64,000 nt of DNA from NCBI RefSeq assembly GCF_900090305.1, contig NZ_LT607751.1:1364001-1428000 (forward strand). Direction: 5' to 3'. Shown piece after piece: positions 16,535 to 24,731 of the stretch. The stretch is from Micromonospora siamensis (GTDB lineage: Bacteria; Actinomycetota; Actinomycetes; Mycobacteriales; Micromonosporaceae). The notes beneath the pieces were generated by a model. The model worked only from the letters and a program-made list of their open reading frames with translations. It searched no databases and was not told where the DNA came from. Within the stretch, counting starts at the first letter, position 1. Each line of letters begins with the position of its first letter. Both the position numbers and the translations under genes were made by a program.

Positions 16535-17314
16535 ATGGGTCACGTTCTGCTCCTCCTGGTCGTCGCGCTGACCGTCGCGGCGGTGGTGTTCGGGGTGACC
16601 GTGCTGGTCTCCGGCCGCGATCCCGGCCTGGCGCCGGCCGAACCGGACGGGCACGCGATCCCGCTGCCGGCCGCCCGCCCGCTGCGCGAGTCCGACGTCG
16701 GTGCGGTCCGGTTCGACACCGCGGTGCGCGGCTACCGGATGGCGCAGGTCGACCAGGCGCTGCGCCGGGCGGCGTACGACATCGGCTACAAGTCCGAGCT
16801 GATCGACGTGCTGGAGGCCGAGGTCAAGGCCCTGCGGGAGGGGCGGACCGTCGAGGCCGACGCGCTGCGTCAGGCCCGCGAGCAGGCCGCCGCCGCGGTC
16901 CCGGCGGAGTCCCCGACCACGGGACCGGACGGACCGGTCGCCGGGGAGCCCGTGTCCACGGCGGGCGGGGACCGCGCGGTGACGGTCACCGCCGCCGACC
17001 CGGTCACGGTCCCGCCACCCACCGCGCCCTCCGTCGACCGTTCCGACATCGACCCGACCCGGGACCCGGAGCCGCCCGCGCCGGGGGACGCCGAGTCGCC
17101 CGTGCTGCGGGACGCCGAGTCGCCCGTGCTGCGGGACGCGGCAGCGCCGGTGGAGGTGGCCGGGGAACCCACCGGCGAGCCGGACCCGGCGGCTGCCGGG
17201 CACCGGGACATCGCGGCGACCGGGCGTCCGGACGGGCCGGTGTCCGAGGCCTCGGAGGCGGACCTGGACGGCGCCGGGCGTACCGACGCGGTGGTCCGCT
17301 CGGAGTCCCGATGA
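16535..17314 (+). CDS. DivIVA-domain membrane protein with acidic low-complexity tail (259 aa)
   Basis: ATG at 16535. One N-terminal TM helix (about 3-22) is followed by a DivIVA-type motif, VRFDTAVRGYRMAQVDQALRR, and a short coiled coil to about residue 110. The rest is Ala/Pro/Asp-rich and probably disordered, with a duplicated eight-residue unit (DAESPVLR twice, 17087-17134). The position matches Rv1209 in the mycobacterial folP2-tag block. Likely a cytoplasmic-membrane scaffold for cell-wall or polarity functions. A CACGAT box 6 nt upstream may be the -10 of a leaderless start. The stop overlaps the next start (ATGA). Confidence 0.8.
   Translation: MGHVLLLLVVALTVAAVVFGVTVLVSGRDPGLAPAEPDGHAIPLPAARPLRESDVGAVRFDTAVRGYRMAQVDQALRRAAYDIGYKSELIDVLEAEVKALREGRTVEADALRQAREQAAAAVPAESPTTGPDGPVAGEPVSTAGGDRAVTVTAADPVTVPPPTAPSVDRSDIDPTRDPEPPAPGDAESPVLRDAESPVLRDAAAPVEVAGEPTGEPDPAAAGHRDIAATGRPDGPVSEASEADLDGAGRTDAVVRSESR
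17087..17134 (+). repeat. 24-bp exact tandem duplication in coding sequence
   Basis: Two identical 24-nt units, each encoding DAESPVLR, lie head to tail in the disordered tail of the DivIVA-like protein; a third, diverged unit (DAAAPVE) follows. In frame, so a length-variable tail is possible. Confidence 0.9.
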
Positions 17315-17808
17315 CCGGGCCCGAAGGCGCGGACGACCTGCGCGAGGCCGCCCAACCCGGCGCCGGGGAGGTGACCGCCACGGTGATCGTGAACGCCCCC
17401 GCCGAGCGGGTCTTCGCCGCGCTCACCGCCTGGGAGCGGCAGTCGGACTGGATCCCGTTCACCACGGTCCGGGTGGTGGAGGGCGACGGTGGCGAGGGCA
17501 GCCTGGTCGAGGCGGTCACCGCCATCGGCCCGGCGGCGCTGCGCGACGAGATGCGGGTGGTCCGGGTGGACGCCCCGTACGAGGTCGGTGTGGTGCACTG
17601 CGGCAAGCTGCTGCGCGGCCCCGGTGTGCTGCGCTGCACCCCGATGGAGCGGGACCGCACCCAGGTGGTCTGGCACGAGTGGTTCCACCTGCCGGGTGGG
17701 TCGGCCGGTCGGGTCGCCTGGCCGCTGCTCTGGCCCGGTTCGAAGTTCAGCCTCACCCAGGCGCTGAAGAAGTTCGGCCGGCTGGTGGAGCAGGGCCGGC
17801 TGCCCTGA
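17311..17808 (+). CDS. SRPBCC/polyketide-cyclase-type START-fold protein (165 aa)
   Basis: Begins at ATGA overlapping the DivIVA-like stop, so the two are translationally coupled. The fold is START/Bet v1-like: VTATVIVNAPAERVFAALTAWERQSDWIPF at the N-terminus, VVRVDAPYEVGVVHCGKLLRGPG in the central strands and a long C-terminal helix (FSLTQALKKFGRLVEQ). Such proteins bind hydrophobic ligands or act as cyclases and toxins RatA-like; no active site can be assigned. Operon with the DivIVA-like gene suggests an envelope or lipid role. Confidence 0.85.
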   Translation: MTGPEGADDLREAAQPGAGEVTATVIVNAPAERVFAALTAWERQSDWIPFTTVRVVEGDGGEGSLVEAVTAIGPAALRDEMRVVRVDAPYEVGVVHCGKLLRGPGVLRCTPMERDRTQVVWHEWFHLPGGSAGRVAWPLLWPGSKFSLTQALKKFGRLVEQGRLP

Positions 17809-17858
17809 CCGTCCCGCCGGCTGCCCCGACCTTGCCGCCGGCTGTCGGTGGGGCCGCC

Positions 17859-17864
17859 TACCGT
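17859..17864 (+). promoter_or_regulatory. -10 box TACCGT for leaderless tag
   Basis: TACCGT lies 7 nt upstream of the GTG at 17872. Confidence 0.45.
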
Positions 17865-17871
17865 GGACGCC

Positions 17872-18456
17872 GTGACTGACCTGGTGACCGGCGCGGACGG
17901 GCTGCCCCGCTGCGCCTGGGGGGCGAGCACCCCCGACTACGCCGCCTACCACGACGACGAGTGGGGTCGGCCGCTGCACGGCGACGACGCCCTCTACGAG
18001 CGGCTGACCCTGGAGGCGTTCCAGTCCGGGCTGTCCTGGCTGACCATCCTGCGCAAGCGGCCGGCGTTCCGGCTGGCCTTCGACGAGTTCCGGATCGAGG
18101 CGGTCGCTGGCTACGGCGAGGCGGACGTGGCCCGGCTGCTCGCCGACGCCGGCATCGTGCGCAACCGGGCCAAGATCGAGGCGGCGCTGGCGAACGCCCG
18201 GGCCGCGCTGGAGCTGCCCGACGGGCTCTCCGCGCTGCTCTGGTCGTACGCGCCACCGGCCCGGGCCACCCGGCCGGCGTCGTTCGCTGACGTGCCGGCG
18301 CTCACCCCGGAGTCCACCGCGCTGGCCAAGGCGCTCAAGAAGCGCGGCTTCCGCTTCGTCGGCCCGACCACCGCGTACGCGCTGATGCAGGCCACCGGGA
18401 TGGTCGACGACCACCTCGCCGGCTGCCACGTGCCGCCGGCCGCGGCACGGACGTGA
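17872..18456 (+). CDS. tag: DNA-3-methyladenine glycosylase I (194 aa)
   Basis: Base-excision enzyme removing 3-methyladenine. Signature regions: RCAWGASTPDYAAYHDDEWGRP, LTLEAFQSGLSWLTILRKRPAF with the catalytic-pocket Glu, and the zinc-type end FRFVGPTTAYALMQATGMVDDHLAGCHV. C-terminal length is normal. GTG at 17872 is placed by the -10-like TACCGT 7 nt upstream; an in-frame GTG/ATG further up has no support. Syntenic with tagA (Rv1210) of M. tuberculosis. Confidence 0.95.
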   Translation: MTDLVTGADGLPRCAWGASTPDYAAYHDDEWGRPLHGDDALYERLTLEAFQSGLSWLTILRKRPAFRLAFDEFRIEAVAGYGEADVARLLADAGIVRNRAKIEAALANARAALELPDGLSALLWSYAPPARATRPASFADVPALTPESTALAKALKKRGFRFVGPTTAYALMQATGMVDDHLAGCHVPPAAART

Positions 18457-18519
18457 CGCGGGTGGCCCGACGGTGGCGTGCCGGGTCGGCGGGCGGCCCG
18501 GCGTGATGGGATGGCAGGC

Positions 18520-19155
18520 ATGACCGACACCGACCAGCGGGTCACCACCGCGACCGACACCGACGGCAGCCCCGCGCCCGGCCCGGGTGCCTGGGCCGTG
18601 CTGCTGCCCCCCGGCCGGTACGACGCGGAGCGGCTCGTCCACCACGACGCGCTGGAGCTGACCGGCCTGGGCGAGGCCGCCCTGCCGCGCCCCGGTGACC
18701 GGGTGGCGGTGCTCGCCGACGCGCCACTCCGGCTGGTGGCGCTGGGCCGGGTCTCCCCGGCGACCGGTGACCGGCAGGACGCCCCCGAGGATCCGGAGTC
18801 CGAGCCGGGTCCGGTCGAGCTGGTGGTGGCGTACACCCGGCGGGCGTTCGACGCGCCCGTGCCGGTCGACGGGCTGGCCCTGACCGGGCCGGTCACCGCG
18901 CTGGACGAGGCCGCCTGGCGGGAACTGGTCGACCGGCTGGGTCCGCCGCCGCGGCGCCGGTCCTGGCTGGTCAGCCTGGACCTGCCGATCGAGGCGGCCT
19001 CCCCGGCCGAGGCGGTCGGCCTGTTCTGGTCGTACGTCCAGGAGTTGGGCCCCCGCGAGCTGCCGGCCTTCGTCTCCCCGTCCGGCGACGAGCTGGCCAT
19101 GCAGGCGTTCGTGCTGGGCGAGGCGGCCAACCAGGATCCTGAAGAGGACGACTGA
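18520..19155 (+). CDS. Conserved hypothetical protein (211 aa)
   Basis: ATG at 18520. I do not recognise a named family. The N-terminal half (WAVLLPPGRYDAERLVHHDALELTG split, then PRPGDRVAVLADAPLRLVALGRV) reads like a small beta-barrel of the EVE/PUA or OB type; the C-terminal half has an amphipathic segment AAWRELVDRLGPPPRRRSWLVSLDLPIEA and an acidic end (EEDD). No signal peptide or TM segment. It follows tag on the same strand after 63 nt, so a link to nucleic-acid repair is possible but unsupported. Confidence 0.7.
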   Translation: MTDTDQRVTTATDTDGSPAPGPGAWAVLLPPGRYDAERLVHHDALELTGLGEAALPRPGDRVAVLADAPLRLVALGRVSPATGDRQDAPEDPESEPGPVELVVAYTRRAFDAPVPVDGLALTGPVTALDEAAWRELVDRLGPPPRRRSWLVSLDLPIEAASPAEAVGLFWSYVQELGPRELPAFVSPSGDELAMQAFVLGEAANQDPEEDD

Positions 19156-19226
19156 GCCCCGGTTCCCCGGGTTACGGTGCGAAGGACGGCCGGCGTCGGT
19201 CGCCGGCCGCGCACGAGGGAGATCCG

Positions 19227-19985
19227 ATGCGGTTCCAGGACAAGGTCGCGTTCGTCACCGGCGGCGCCTCCGGGCTCGGCGCCGCCGCGGCCCGGCGGTT
19301 CGCCGCCGAGGGCGCGAAGGTCGTGATCGCCGACATCAACCGCGAGGGTGCGGCGCAGGTCGCGGCGGAGCTGCCGGACGCCCTGGCGGTCACCATGGAC
19401 ACCGGCGAGGCCGCCTCGGTGGAGCAGGGCATCGCCGACGCGATGCAGCGCTACGGCCGACTCGACGTGATCTTCAACAACGCCGGGATCGACGGGCAGC
19501 AGCAGCCGCTGCACGAGATGGAGATCGGGAACTGGGAGCGGGTCCGCCGGATCAACGGCGACGGCGTCTTCTACGTGCTCAAGTTCGGCATCGAGGCGAT
19601 GCTGCGCGGCGGCGGGGGCGGGGGCGCCATCGTGAACACGTCGTCGACCACCGGCCTGGCCGCCCAGGAGAACATCTCCCCGTACACCTTCACCAAGGCC
19701 GGGATCGTCGGCCTGACCCGCTCGGCGGCGATCGAGTACGCGGCCCGCGGCATCCGGGTCAACGCGGTCGCGCCCACGGTGGTGATGACCCCGCTGGTGG
19801 AGCACTTCATCGACACCGCGCCCGACCCGGGTCAGATGCGTCGCCAGATGGAGTCGTTCAACCCGAAGCCGGGCATCCCCACCCCCGACGACGTGGCCGG
19901 CGTGGTCCTCTTCCTCGCCTCCGACGACGCCGCCTGGATCACCGGCCACACCATCCCGATCGACGGCGGCTACGTCGCCCGCTGA
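19227..19985 (+). CDS. SDR-family NAD(P)-dependent oxidoreductase (252 aa)
   Basis: Classical short-chain dehydrogenase. TGGASGLGAAAARRF is the nucleotide-binding TGxxxGxG, NNAGIDG the structural NNAG, SST near residue 138 the catalytic Ser, and YTFTK (Y-x3-K) the catalytic pair; ends with IPIDGGYVAR. The acidic residue DIN after strand 2 favours NAD. ATG follows GAGGGAGATCC. Substrate unknown; FabG-like or hydroxyacyl dehydrogenases are the nearest type. A strong hairpin follows. Confidence 0.9.
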   Translation: MRFQDKVAFVTGGASGLGAAAARRFAAEGAKVVIADINREGAAQVAAELPDALAVTMDTGEAASVEQGIADAMQRYGRLDVIFNNAGIDGQQQPLHEMEIGNWERVRRINGDGVFYVLKFGIEAMLRGGGGGGAIVNTSSTTGLAAQENISPYTFTKAGIVGLTRSAAIEYAARGIRVNAVAPTVVMTPLVEHFIDTAPDPGQMRRQMESFNPKPGIPTPDDVAGVVLFLASDDAAWITGHTIPIDGGYVAR

Positions 19986-20010
19986 CCCGTCGAGATCCGC
20001 TCAACCACCC

Positions 20011-20050
20011 GGGAGATGCTGCCTCACCCGCGCGGGAGGCAGCATCTCCC
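20011..20050. terminator. Bidirectional terminator
   Basis: GGGAGATGCTGCCTC (20011-20025) pairs perfectly with 20036-20050 around a 10-nt loop, between converging SDR and enoyl-CoA hydratase genes. Confidence 0.85.
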
Positions 20051-20080
20051 GTGGAGTCGCCGGGCCGGTCCCGACGGGCG

Positions 20081-20872
20081 TCAGCGGCCCTCGAAGGTGG
20101 GCTTCTGCTTGTTGACGAAGGACATCGTGGCCGCCTTGTGGTCGGCGGTGGTGCCGCAGATCGCCTGGGCCTGGGCCTCGGCGGCCAGGGCGTCGGCGAG
20201 GGTGCCGGCGTCGGCGATGGAGAGCTGCCGCTTGATCGCCCCGTACGCGACGGTCGGGCCGGCGGCGAGCCGGGCGGCCAGCTCCTGCGCGGTGGGCAGC
20301 ACCTGCTCGTCGTCGTCGACCAGCGTGTTGAGCAGGCCCAGCCGGCACGCCTCCTCGGCCGGCACCGGCTCGGCGAGCATCAGCAGCTCGACGGCCTTGG
20401 CGTGGCCGACCAGCCGGGGCAGCGTCCACGAGGCGCCGGTGTCGGCGGCCAGGCCCACCCCGGCGAACGCCATCAGGAACCGGGTCTTCGGGCCGCCGAT
20501 CCGGAAGTCGGCGAGGAAGGCCAGCGAGGCGCCCGCGCCGGCGGCCATGCCCCGGACGGCGGCGACGACCGGCTTCGGCAGGCTCGCCAGCCTTGCCGCG
20601 ATCGGGTTGTAGTGCGCGGCGACGGTGTCCAGCGGGTTGGCGGTGGCCGACTGGAGGGTCTGCACGTGCTCGCGCAGGTCCTGCCCCGCGCTGAACGAGC
20701 CGCCGGCGCCGGTGAGCACCACCGCCCGGCAGGAGCGGTCGGTCTCCAGCTCGGCCAGGACGTCCCGGAGGGCCTCCTTGAGCGCCACGTCGAGGGAGTT
20801 CATCGCCGTGGGGCGGTTGAGGGTCAGGGTCACCACGGCGTCGGTGCGGTCGACGAGCAGCGGCTCGGTCAC
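20081..20872 (-). CDS. Enoyl-CoA hydratase/isomerase, PaaG-like (263 aa)
   Basis: Crotonase-fold protein with oxyanion-hole segments FSAGQDLREH and RGMAAGAGASLAFLADFRIGG. The second catalytic Glu of true hydratases is replaced in GLAADTGASW by Asp, as in PaaG-type isomerases of phenylacetate breakdown (1,2-epoxyphenylacetyl-CoA to oxepin-CoA). The GTG start is 3 nt after the PaaX-family gene stop, so the two form an operon, again pointing to phenylacetate-like aromatic catabolism. No other paa genes are in the window. Confidence 0.85.
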   Translation of the reverse strand: MTEPLLVDRTDAVVTLTLNRPTAMNSLDVALKEALRDVLAELETDRSCRAVVLTGAGGSFSAGQDLREHVQTLQSATANPLDTVAAHYNPIAARLASLPKPVVAAVRGMAAGAGASLAFLADFRIGGPKTRFLMAFAGVGLAADTGASWTLPRLVGHAKAVELLMLAEPVPAEEACRLGLLNTLVDDDEQVLPTAQELAARLAAGPTVAYGAIKRQLSIADAGTLADALAAEAQAQAICGTTADHKAATMSFVNKQKPTFEGR

Positions 20873-20875
20873 TTT

Positions 20876-21694
20876 CTAACGACCCTTCTGTCGGGCGGTG
20901 CGGTTGGCGGCGTCGAGGCACTGCTCGACGTACCGGTCGGCGGCCGGCCGGAGCCGGGCCGCGTGCCGGTCGAAGAAACTGGCCGCGGCGGTGCCGGGCC
21001 AGCGCTCCGGGAGCAGCGCCGGGGGCAGCTGCGGGTCCCGGAAGAGGAAGGTACGCCACGCGTGCACCAGCCGGAACCGGGCCGCGTACGCCTCCTCGTC
21101 GCCGCTGCGCACCGTCACCGCGGAGAGCAGCGGGCGCTGCTCGGCGACGAAGCGTTCGTACGCCTGGCCGATCTCGGTGAGGTCCCAGGCCCGCCGGACG
21201 ACGCCCATCGCCCCCGCCGTGCCGGCGTGGTGGGCGGCGGTGAACCGTTCGTACGGCACGCCGGCCTCGGAGAGGAGCAGGTCGACGTCCTCGGCCGGGC
21301 GGGTGGCCACCCAGGTCTGCTCGTCGAGGGTGCCGTAGCCGAGGAAGCTCAGGTTGGCGGCGAGCCGCTGCCGCTCGCGTCGGGTGGTGGGGGCCTGGAG
21401 GACCAGGAGGTCGAACCGGCCGTCCCAGCTGACCCGGCCGGTGCGGTAGATCCGGGCGGCCGCCTCGTCGAGTCGCCGGGCGGCTTTCGGTGTGATCGAA
21501 TATCCCGGTCCGGAGGCCAGCCGGAGGGGGTCGAGCCAGCCCTGGCGGACCATCCGGGAGACCGCGGTGCGTACCGCCGGAGGGGCGATCCCGAGCGGCG
21601 ACAGCAGCTTGACCAGGGCGGCGACCGGTGCCCGGCCACCCCTCGGCCGGAGGTGGTCGCCGTACAGGTCGAAGAGTGCCGACCGTGCCTGCAT
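20876..21694 (-). CDS. PaaX-family transcriptional regulator (272 aa)
   Basis: Matches PaaX, the phenylacetyl-CoA-responsive repressor: N-terminal winged HTH (ARSALFDLYGDHLRPRGG, PPAVRTAVSRMVRQGWLD), middle PaaX domain (WDGRFDLLVLQAPTTRRERQ) and C-terminal domain with FRLVHAWRTFLFRDPQLPPALLP. ATG at 21694. It is the first gene of a two-gene operon with the PaaG-like hydratase. The upstream region (21700-21760) is unusually AT-rich and likely carries the promoter and PaaX site, which I cannot delimit. Confidence 0.92.
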   Translation of the reverse strand: MQARSALFDLYGDHLRPRGGRAPVAALVKLLSPLGIAPPAVRTAVSRMVRQGWLDPLRLASGPGYSITPKAARRLDEAAARIYRTGRVSWDGRFDLLVLQAPTTRRERQRLAANLSFLGYGTLDEQTWVATRPAEDVDLLLSEAGVPYERFTAAHHAGTAGAMGVVRRAWDLTEIGQAYERFVAEQRPLLSAVTVRSGDEEAYAARFRLVHAWRTFLFRDPQLPPALLPERWPGTAAASFFDRHAARLRPAADRYVEQCLDAANRTARQKGR

Positions 21695-21883
21695 GACCGC
21701 ACATTGTGACAGGCCTTCTCAAGATAAGCTAGATGCTGTTACATCAATGCTGCTTCGGTTTGGGTCCGGCGGTGTTCATCAGGGAAAATCGTTGGTCGAC
21801 ACCCCCGCGAAGGCTGCGGCGGTTATGGCGAAGAGGCTGTGGGGCAACCCACCGACCCTGGTGTAGGTCTGAGGGGAGACAAC

Positions 21884-22051
21884 ATGGCGGCGATGAAGCC
21901 GCGGACGGGCGACGGTCCGCTGGAAGTCACCAAGGAGGGCCGCGGCATCGTCATGCGGGTCCCGCTGGAGGGTGGTGGCCGGCTCGTCGTCGAGATGACT
22001 CCCGACGAGGCCAACGCGCTCGGTGACGCGCTGAAGGCAGCTGCCGGCTGA
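21884..22051 (+). CDS. DUF3117 small conserved protein (55 aa)
   Basis: Compact protein MAAMKPRTGDGPLEVTKEGR... ending DEANALGDALKAAAG, nearly invariant in actinobacteria (Rv1211 in M. tuberculosis). ATG at 21884 follows GAGGGGAG. No signal peptide or TM. Function is unknown; extreme conservation and location between tag and pepA in several lineages suggest a housekeeping role. A strong hairpin closes the gene. The open frame starting near 21733 in another phase is not coding. Confidence 0.92.
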   Translation: MAAMKPRTGDGPLEVTKEGRGIVMRVPLEGGGRLVVEMTPDEANALGDALKAAAG

Positions 22052-22100
22052 CCGACGGCCGGCCCGGGCGGCAGCCGTCGTCCGGAACCGTTTCGTCAAT

Positions 22101-22133
22101 CCCTGAGCCACCGGCGACGCCGGTGGCTCAGGG
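22101..22133 (+). terminator. Strong hairpin after DUF3117 gene
   Basis: CCCTGAGCCACCGGC (22101-22115) pairs over 15 bp with 22119-22133; 3-nt loop. Confidence 0.85.
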
Positions 22134-22189
22134 CCTTCGCACATCCATGGCGGGGCCGTCCGGCGCCCGCTCCACGATCTTTTCGGAGG

Positions 22190-22195
22190 TACGGT
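22190..22195 (+). promoter_or_regulatory. -10 box TACGGT for leaderless pepA
   Basis: TACGGT lies 5 nt before the GTG at 22201. GGAGG at 22185-22189 is too far for that start and overlaps the -10. Confidence 0.4.
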
Positions 22196-22200
22196 CCAGC

Positions 22201-23670
22201 GTGCTGGCGATCCGTCTGGTAACCGGGCCCGACCGGCTCGACACCCTCGTCCTGCCCGTCCGACCGGGCGGGCCGGCCGACGGCGACGCCCCGGCCGAGC
22301 TGGTGCCGACCCCGTCGGCGCTCCCCGACGACGTGCTGGCCGAGGCCGCCGCGCTGATCCCCGCCGCCCGGCTGACCGGGCGACCCGGTGAGGCCCGGGA
22401 GCACCTGCGGCCGACCCGTACCCCGCAGCGGCTGCTGCTGCTCGGTGTCGGCGACGGCGACGAGGCCGGCTGGCGGACCGCGGGGGCGGCGCTGGCCCGC
22501 GCCGCCCGGGCCGAGGCCCGGCTCGTCGTGGCGCTGCCCGAGGACGCCCCGGCCGCGGTCCGCGGGCTGGCCGAGGGGCTGCTGCTCGGCTCGTACCGGT
22601 TCCGGCTCACCGAGGCCGGCGAGGCGCCCGCGCTGCGCGACGTGGACCTGCTGGTGGCCGACGTCGAGGCGTACCGGCCGGTGCTCGAGGTGGCCCGGAC
22701 GACCGCCGAGATGACCCGGCTGGCCCGGGACCTGACCAACATGCCCTCCTCGGTCAAGGACCCGGAGTGGTTCGCCGCCCAGGTCGAGGCCGCCGTGTCC
22801 GGCACGCCGGACCTGCACCTGCGGGTCCGGGAGCCGGACGAGCTGGCCACCGAGGGCTTCGGCGGCATCCTGGCGGTCGGCAACGGCTCGGCCAGCGGGC
22901 CCCGCCTGGTCGAGCTGGACTGGCGACCGGCCGACGCCCGTACCCACGTGGTCCTGGTCGGCAAGGGCATCACCTTCGACACCGGCGGCATCTCGATCAA
23001 GCCGCGGGACGCCATGAAGCTGATGCGCAAGGACATGGCCGGCGCCGCCGCCGTGGTGGCCGCCACCCTCGGCGCAGCGGCCCTGAAGCTGCCGGTACGC
23101 GTCACCACGCTCACCCCGCTGGCCGAGAACATGGTCAGCGGCTCGGCCTTCCGTCCCGGCGACATCATCCGGCACTACGGCGGGCTGACCAGCGAGAGCA
23201 CCAACTCCGACGCCGAGGGCCGACTGGTTCTCGCCGACGCCCTGGCGTACGCCGTCGCCGAGCTGCGCCCGGACCTGCTGGTGGACCTGGCCACCCTGAC
23301 CGGGGCGAACGCGGTGGCGCTCGGCAAGCGCACCGGCGCGCTCTACAGCGACAACGACGAGCTGGCCGAGCAGCTGCTGACCGCGATCGCGGCGGCCGGC
23401 GAGTCGGCCTGGCGGATGCCGTTGCCGGCGGACTACGTCGAGCACCTCGGCAGCGAACTGGCCGACCTGCACAGCTCCCCGAGCGCCGGGGCGGGCTCGG
23501 TGACGGCCGCGCTCTTCCTCCGCGAGTTCACCGGCGACCTGCGGGACCGCTGGGTGCACGTGGACATGTCCGCCCCGTCCTGGGCCGACGGCGACGCCGC
23601 CGAGCTGACCAAGGGGGCCACCGGGTGGGGCGTCCGCGGCCTGCTCCGCTGGCTCGCGACCCTGACCTGA
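22201..23670 (+). CDS. pepA: Leucyl aminopeptidase, M17 family (489 aa)
   Basis: Dinuclear zinc/manganese exopeptidase removing N-terminal residues. The catalytic domain shows KGITFDTGGISIKP (metal-binding Lys/Asp), MKLMRKDMAGAAAVV and the family signature NSDAEGRLVLADAL, where NTDAEGRL is usual. The N-terminal 180 residues are the variable regulatory domain. GTG at 22201 is preferred since upstream in-frame codons fall in the terminator. Normal length for actinobacterial PepA. Monocistronic. Confidence 0.95.
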   Translation: MLAIRLVTGPDRLDTLVLPVRPGGPADGDAPAELVPTPSALPDDVLAEAAALIPAARLTGRPGEAREHLRPTRTPQRLLLLGVGDGDEAGWRTAGAALARAARAEARLVVALPEDAPAAVRGLAEGLLLGSYRFRLTEAGEAPALRDVDLLVADVEAYRPVLEVARTTAEMTRLARDLTNMPSSVKDPEWFAAQVEAAVSGTPDLHLRVREPDELATEGFGGILAVGNGSASGPRLVELDWRPADARTHVVLVGKGITFDTGGISIKPRDAMKLMRKDMAGAAAVVAATLGAAALKLPVRVTTLTPLAENMVSGSAFRPGDIIRHYGGLTSESTNSDAEGRLVLADALAYAVAELRPDLLVDLATLTGANAVALGKRTGALYSDNDELAEQLLTAIAAAGESAWRMPLPADYVEHLGSELADLHSSPSAGAGSVTAALFLREFTGDLRDRWVHVDMSAPSWADGDAAELTKGATGWGVRGLLRWLATLT

Positions 23671-23719
23671 CCCACCCGCCCCCACCCCGCAGCGACCCCA
23701 CCCGCGGCGCCTTCGCCAC

Positions 23720-23792
23720 GATCGCGCTCGATCCTGGATCCAGTGGTTTCGGACATCCGCCGATGCGACTCTTTCCTTGATTGAGCGCGATC
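23720..23792. repeat. Intergenic inverted repeat with nested palindrome
   Basis: GATCGCGCTCGATC (23720-23733) faces GATTGAGCGCGATC (23779-23792), 13 of 14 positions complementary, and CTGGATCCAG (23734-23743) is a perfect palindrome inside. No gene is here. It could be a dispersed REP/MITE-like element or the pepA terminator region. Confidence 0.5.
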
Positions 23793-23842
23793 TTGCGGGC
23801 CGGGGGCCGGGGGCCGGGGCGGGGGCGGGGGTCAGGGGCGGG

Positions 23843-24463
23843 TCAGCACTTGACGGCGACGAGCAGGCCGTGGCCCACCGGGAGCAGGGCCGGCACCCAG
23901 TGCTCGGACTCCCGGATCGCCTTGATCGTCTCGCGCAGGGTCACCGTCTCGACGTCGCGGGCGGCCGGGTCGCCGATCCGGCCACCGGCCAGCGCGCCGT
24001 TGAGGGCGAGCACGCCCCCGGGCCGCAGCAGACGCAACGCGGCGTCGACGCAGGCGGTGAACCCGGTCACCTCCGCGTCGACGAAGACCAGGTCGTACGC
24101 CCCGTCGGCGAGCCGGGGCAGGACGTCCAGCGCCCGCCCGGTGATGATCCGGGTACGGCCGGACGGGAATCCGGCCTCCACGAAGATGCGGCGCGCGATC
24201 CGCTGGTGCTCCACCTCGACGTCGATGGTGGTGAGCACCCCGTCGGCGCGCATGCCGCGCAGCAGCCAGACGCCGCTGACGCCGGTGCCGGTGCCGATCT
24301 CCACCACCGCCCGGGCGTTGCCGGCGGCGGCGAGCAGCCGCAACGCGGCCCCGGCACCCGGGGTCACCGCGTCGACGCCGACCTCCCGGGCCAGGCTGCG
24401 GGCGGTGCGCAGCACCAGGTCCTCGGTGACGTACGACTCGGCGAACTGCAGCGCCTGGGCCAT
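23843..24463 (-). CDS. SAM-dependent O-methyltransferase, family 3 (206 aa)
   Basis: Caffeoyl-CoA/catechol O-methyltransferase-like. SAM motif I is VVEIGTGTGVSGVWLL, followed by DGVLTTIDVEVEHQRIAR, a metal-binding Asp in DLVFVDAEV, and LLRPGGVLALNG. It matches Rv1220c of M. tuberculosis, which precedes sigE-rseA-htrA-tatB. Here htrA is the divergent neighbour but sigE and rseA are absent. The first ATG is at 24463, yet the only good ribosome site (GGAGGTG, 24498-24504) is 35 nt upstream and is 5 nt from an in-frame ATC at 24493; a non-canonical ATC start would add 10 residues. Confidence 0.88.
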   Translation of the reverse strand: MAQALQFAESYVTEDLVLRTARSLAREVGVDAVTPGAGAALRLLAAAGNARAVVEIGTGTGVSGVWLLRGMRADGVLTTIDVEVEHQRIARRIFVEAGFPSGRTRIITGRALDVLPRLADGAYDLVFVDAEVTGFTACVDAALRLLRPGGVLALNGALAGGRIGDPAARDVETVTLRETIKAIRESEHWVPALLPVGHGLLVAVKC

Positions 24464-24497
24464 CGAGCTGCCGGAATTGGCGACCGTGGCGATGGGA

Positions 24498-24504
24498 CAC
24501 CTCC
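24498..24504 (-). promoter_or_regulatory. Ribosome-binding site GGAGGTG with no normal start at usual distance
   Basis: Read on the minus strand, GGAGGTG ends 5 nt before an in-frame ATC (24493-24491) and 34 nt before the first ATG of the methyltransferase. The GTG inside it is in another frame that does not encode the protein. Confidence 0.5.
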
Positions 24505-24731
24505 GGACGGCGGGAGAGTGGTGCGAGGGGCGGGTTGGCGCTATGAGCGTAGAGCGGGCGTCGCAGGCGTGCAGCCGCGCGTCCGCCGTCGGCGATCACG
24601 GCGGGCAACCGGTGACTCCACTCGGGGCATTCGTGCAATCCTGGATGCGGTATCCCGACGGTCGCGGCCGCGCCGGCTCCGTCCGGCGTCGTGGCGTACG
24701 GGATCCGGGGATGGACTGGGAGGGCACCGAC

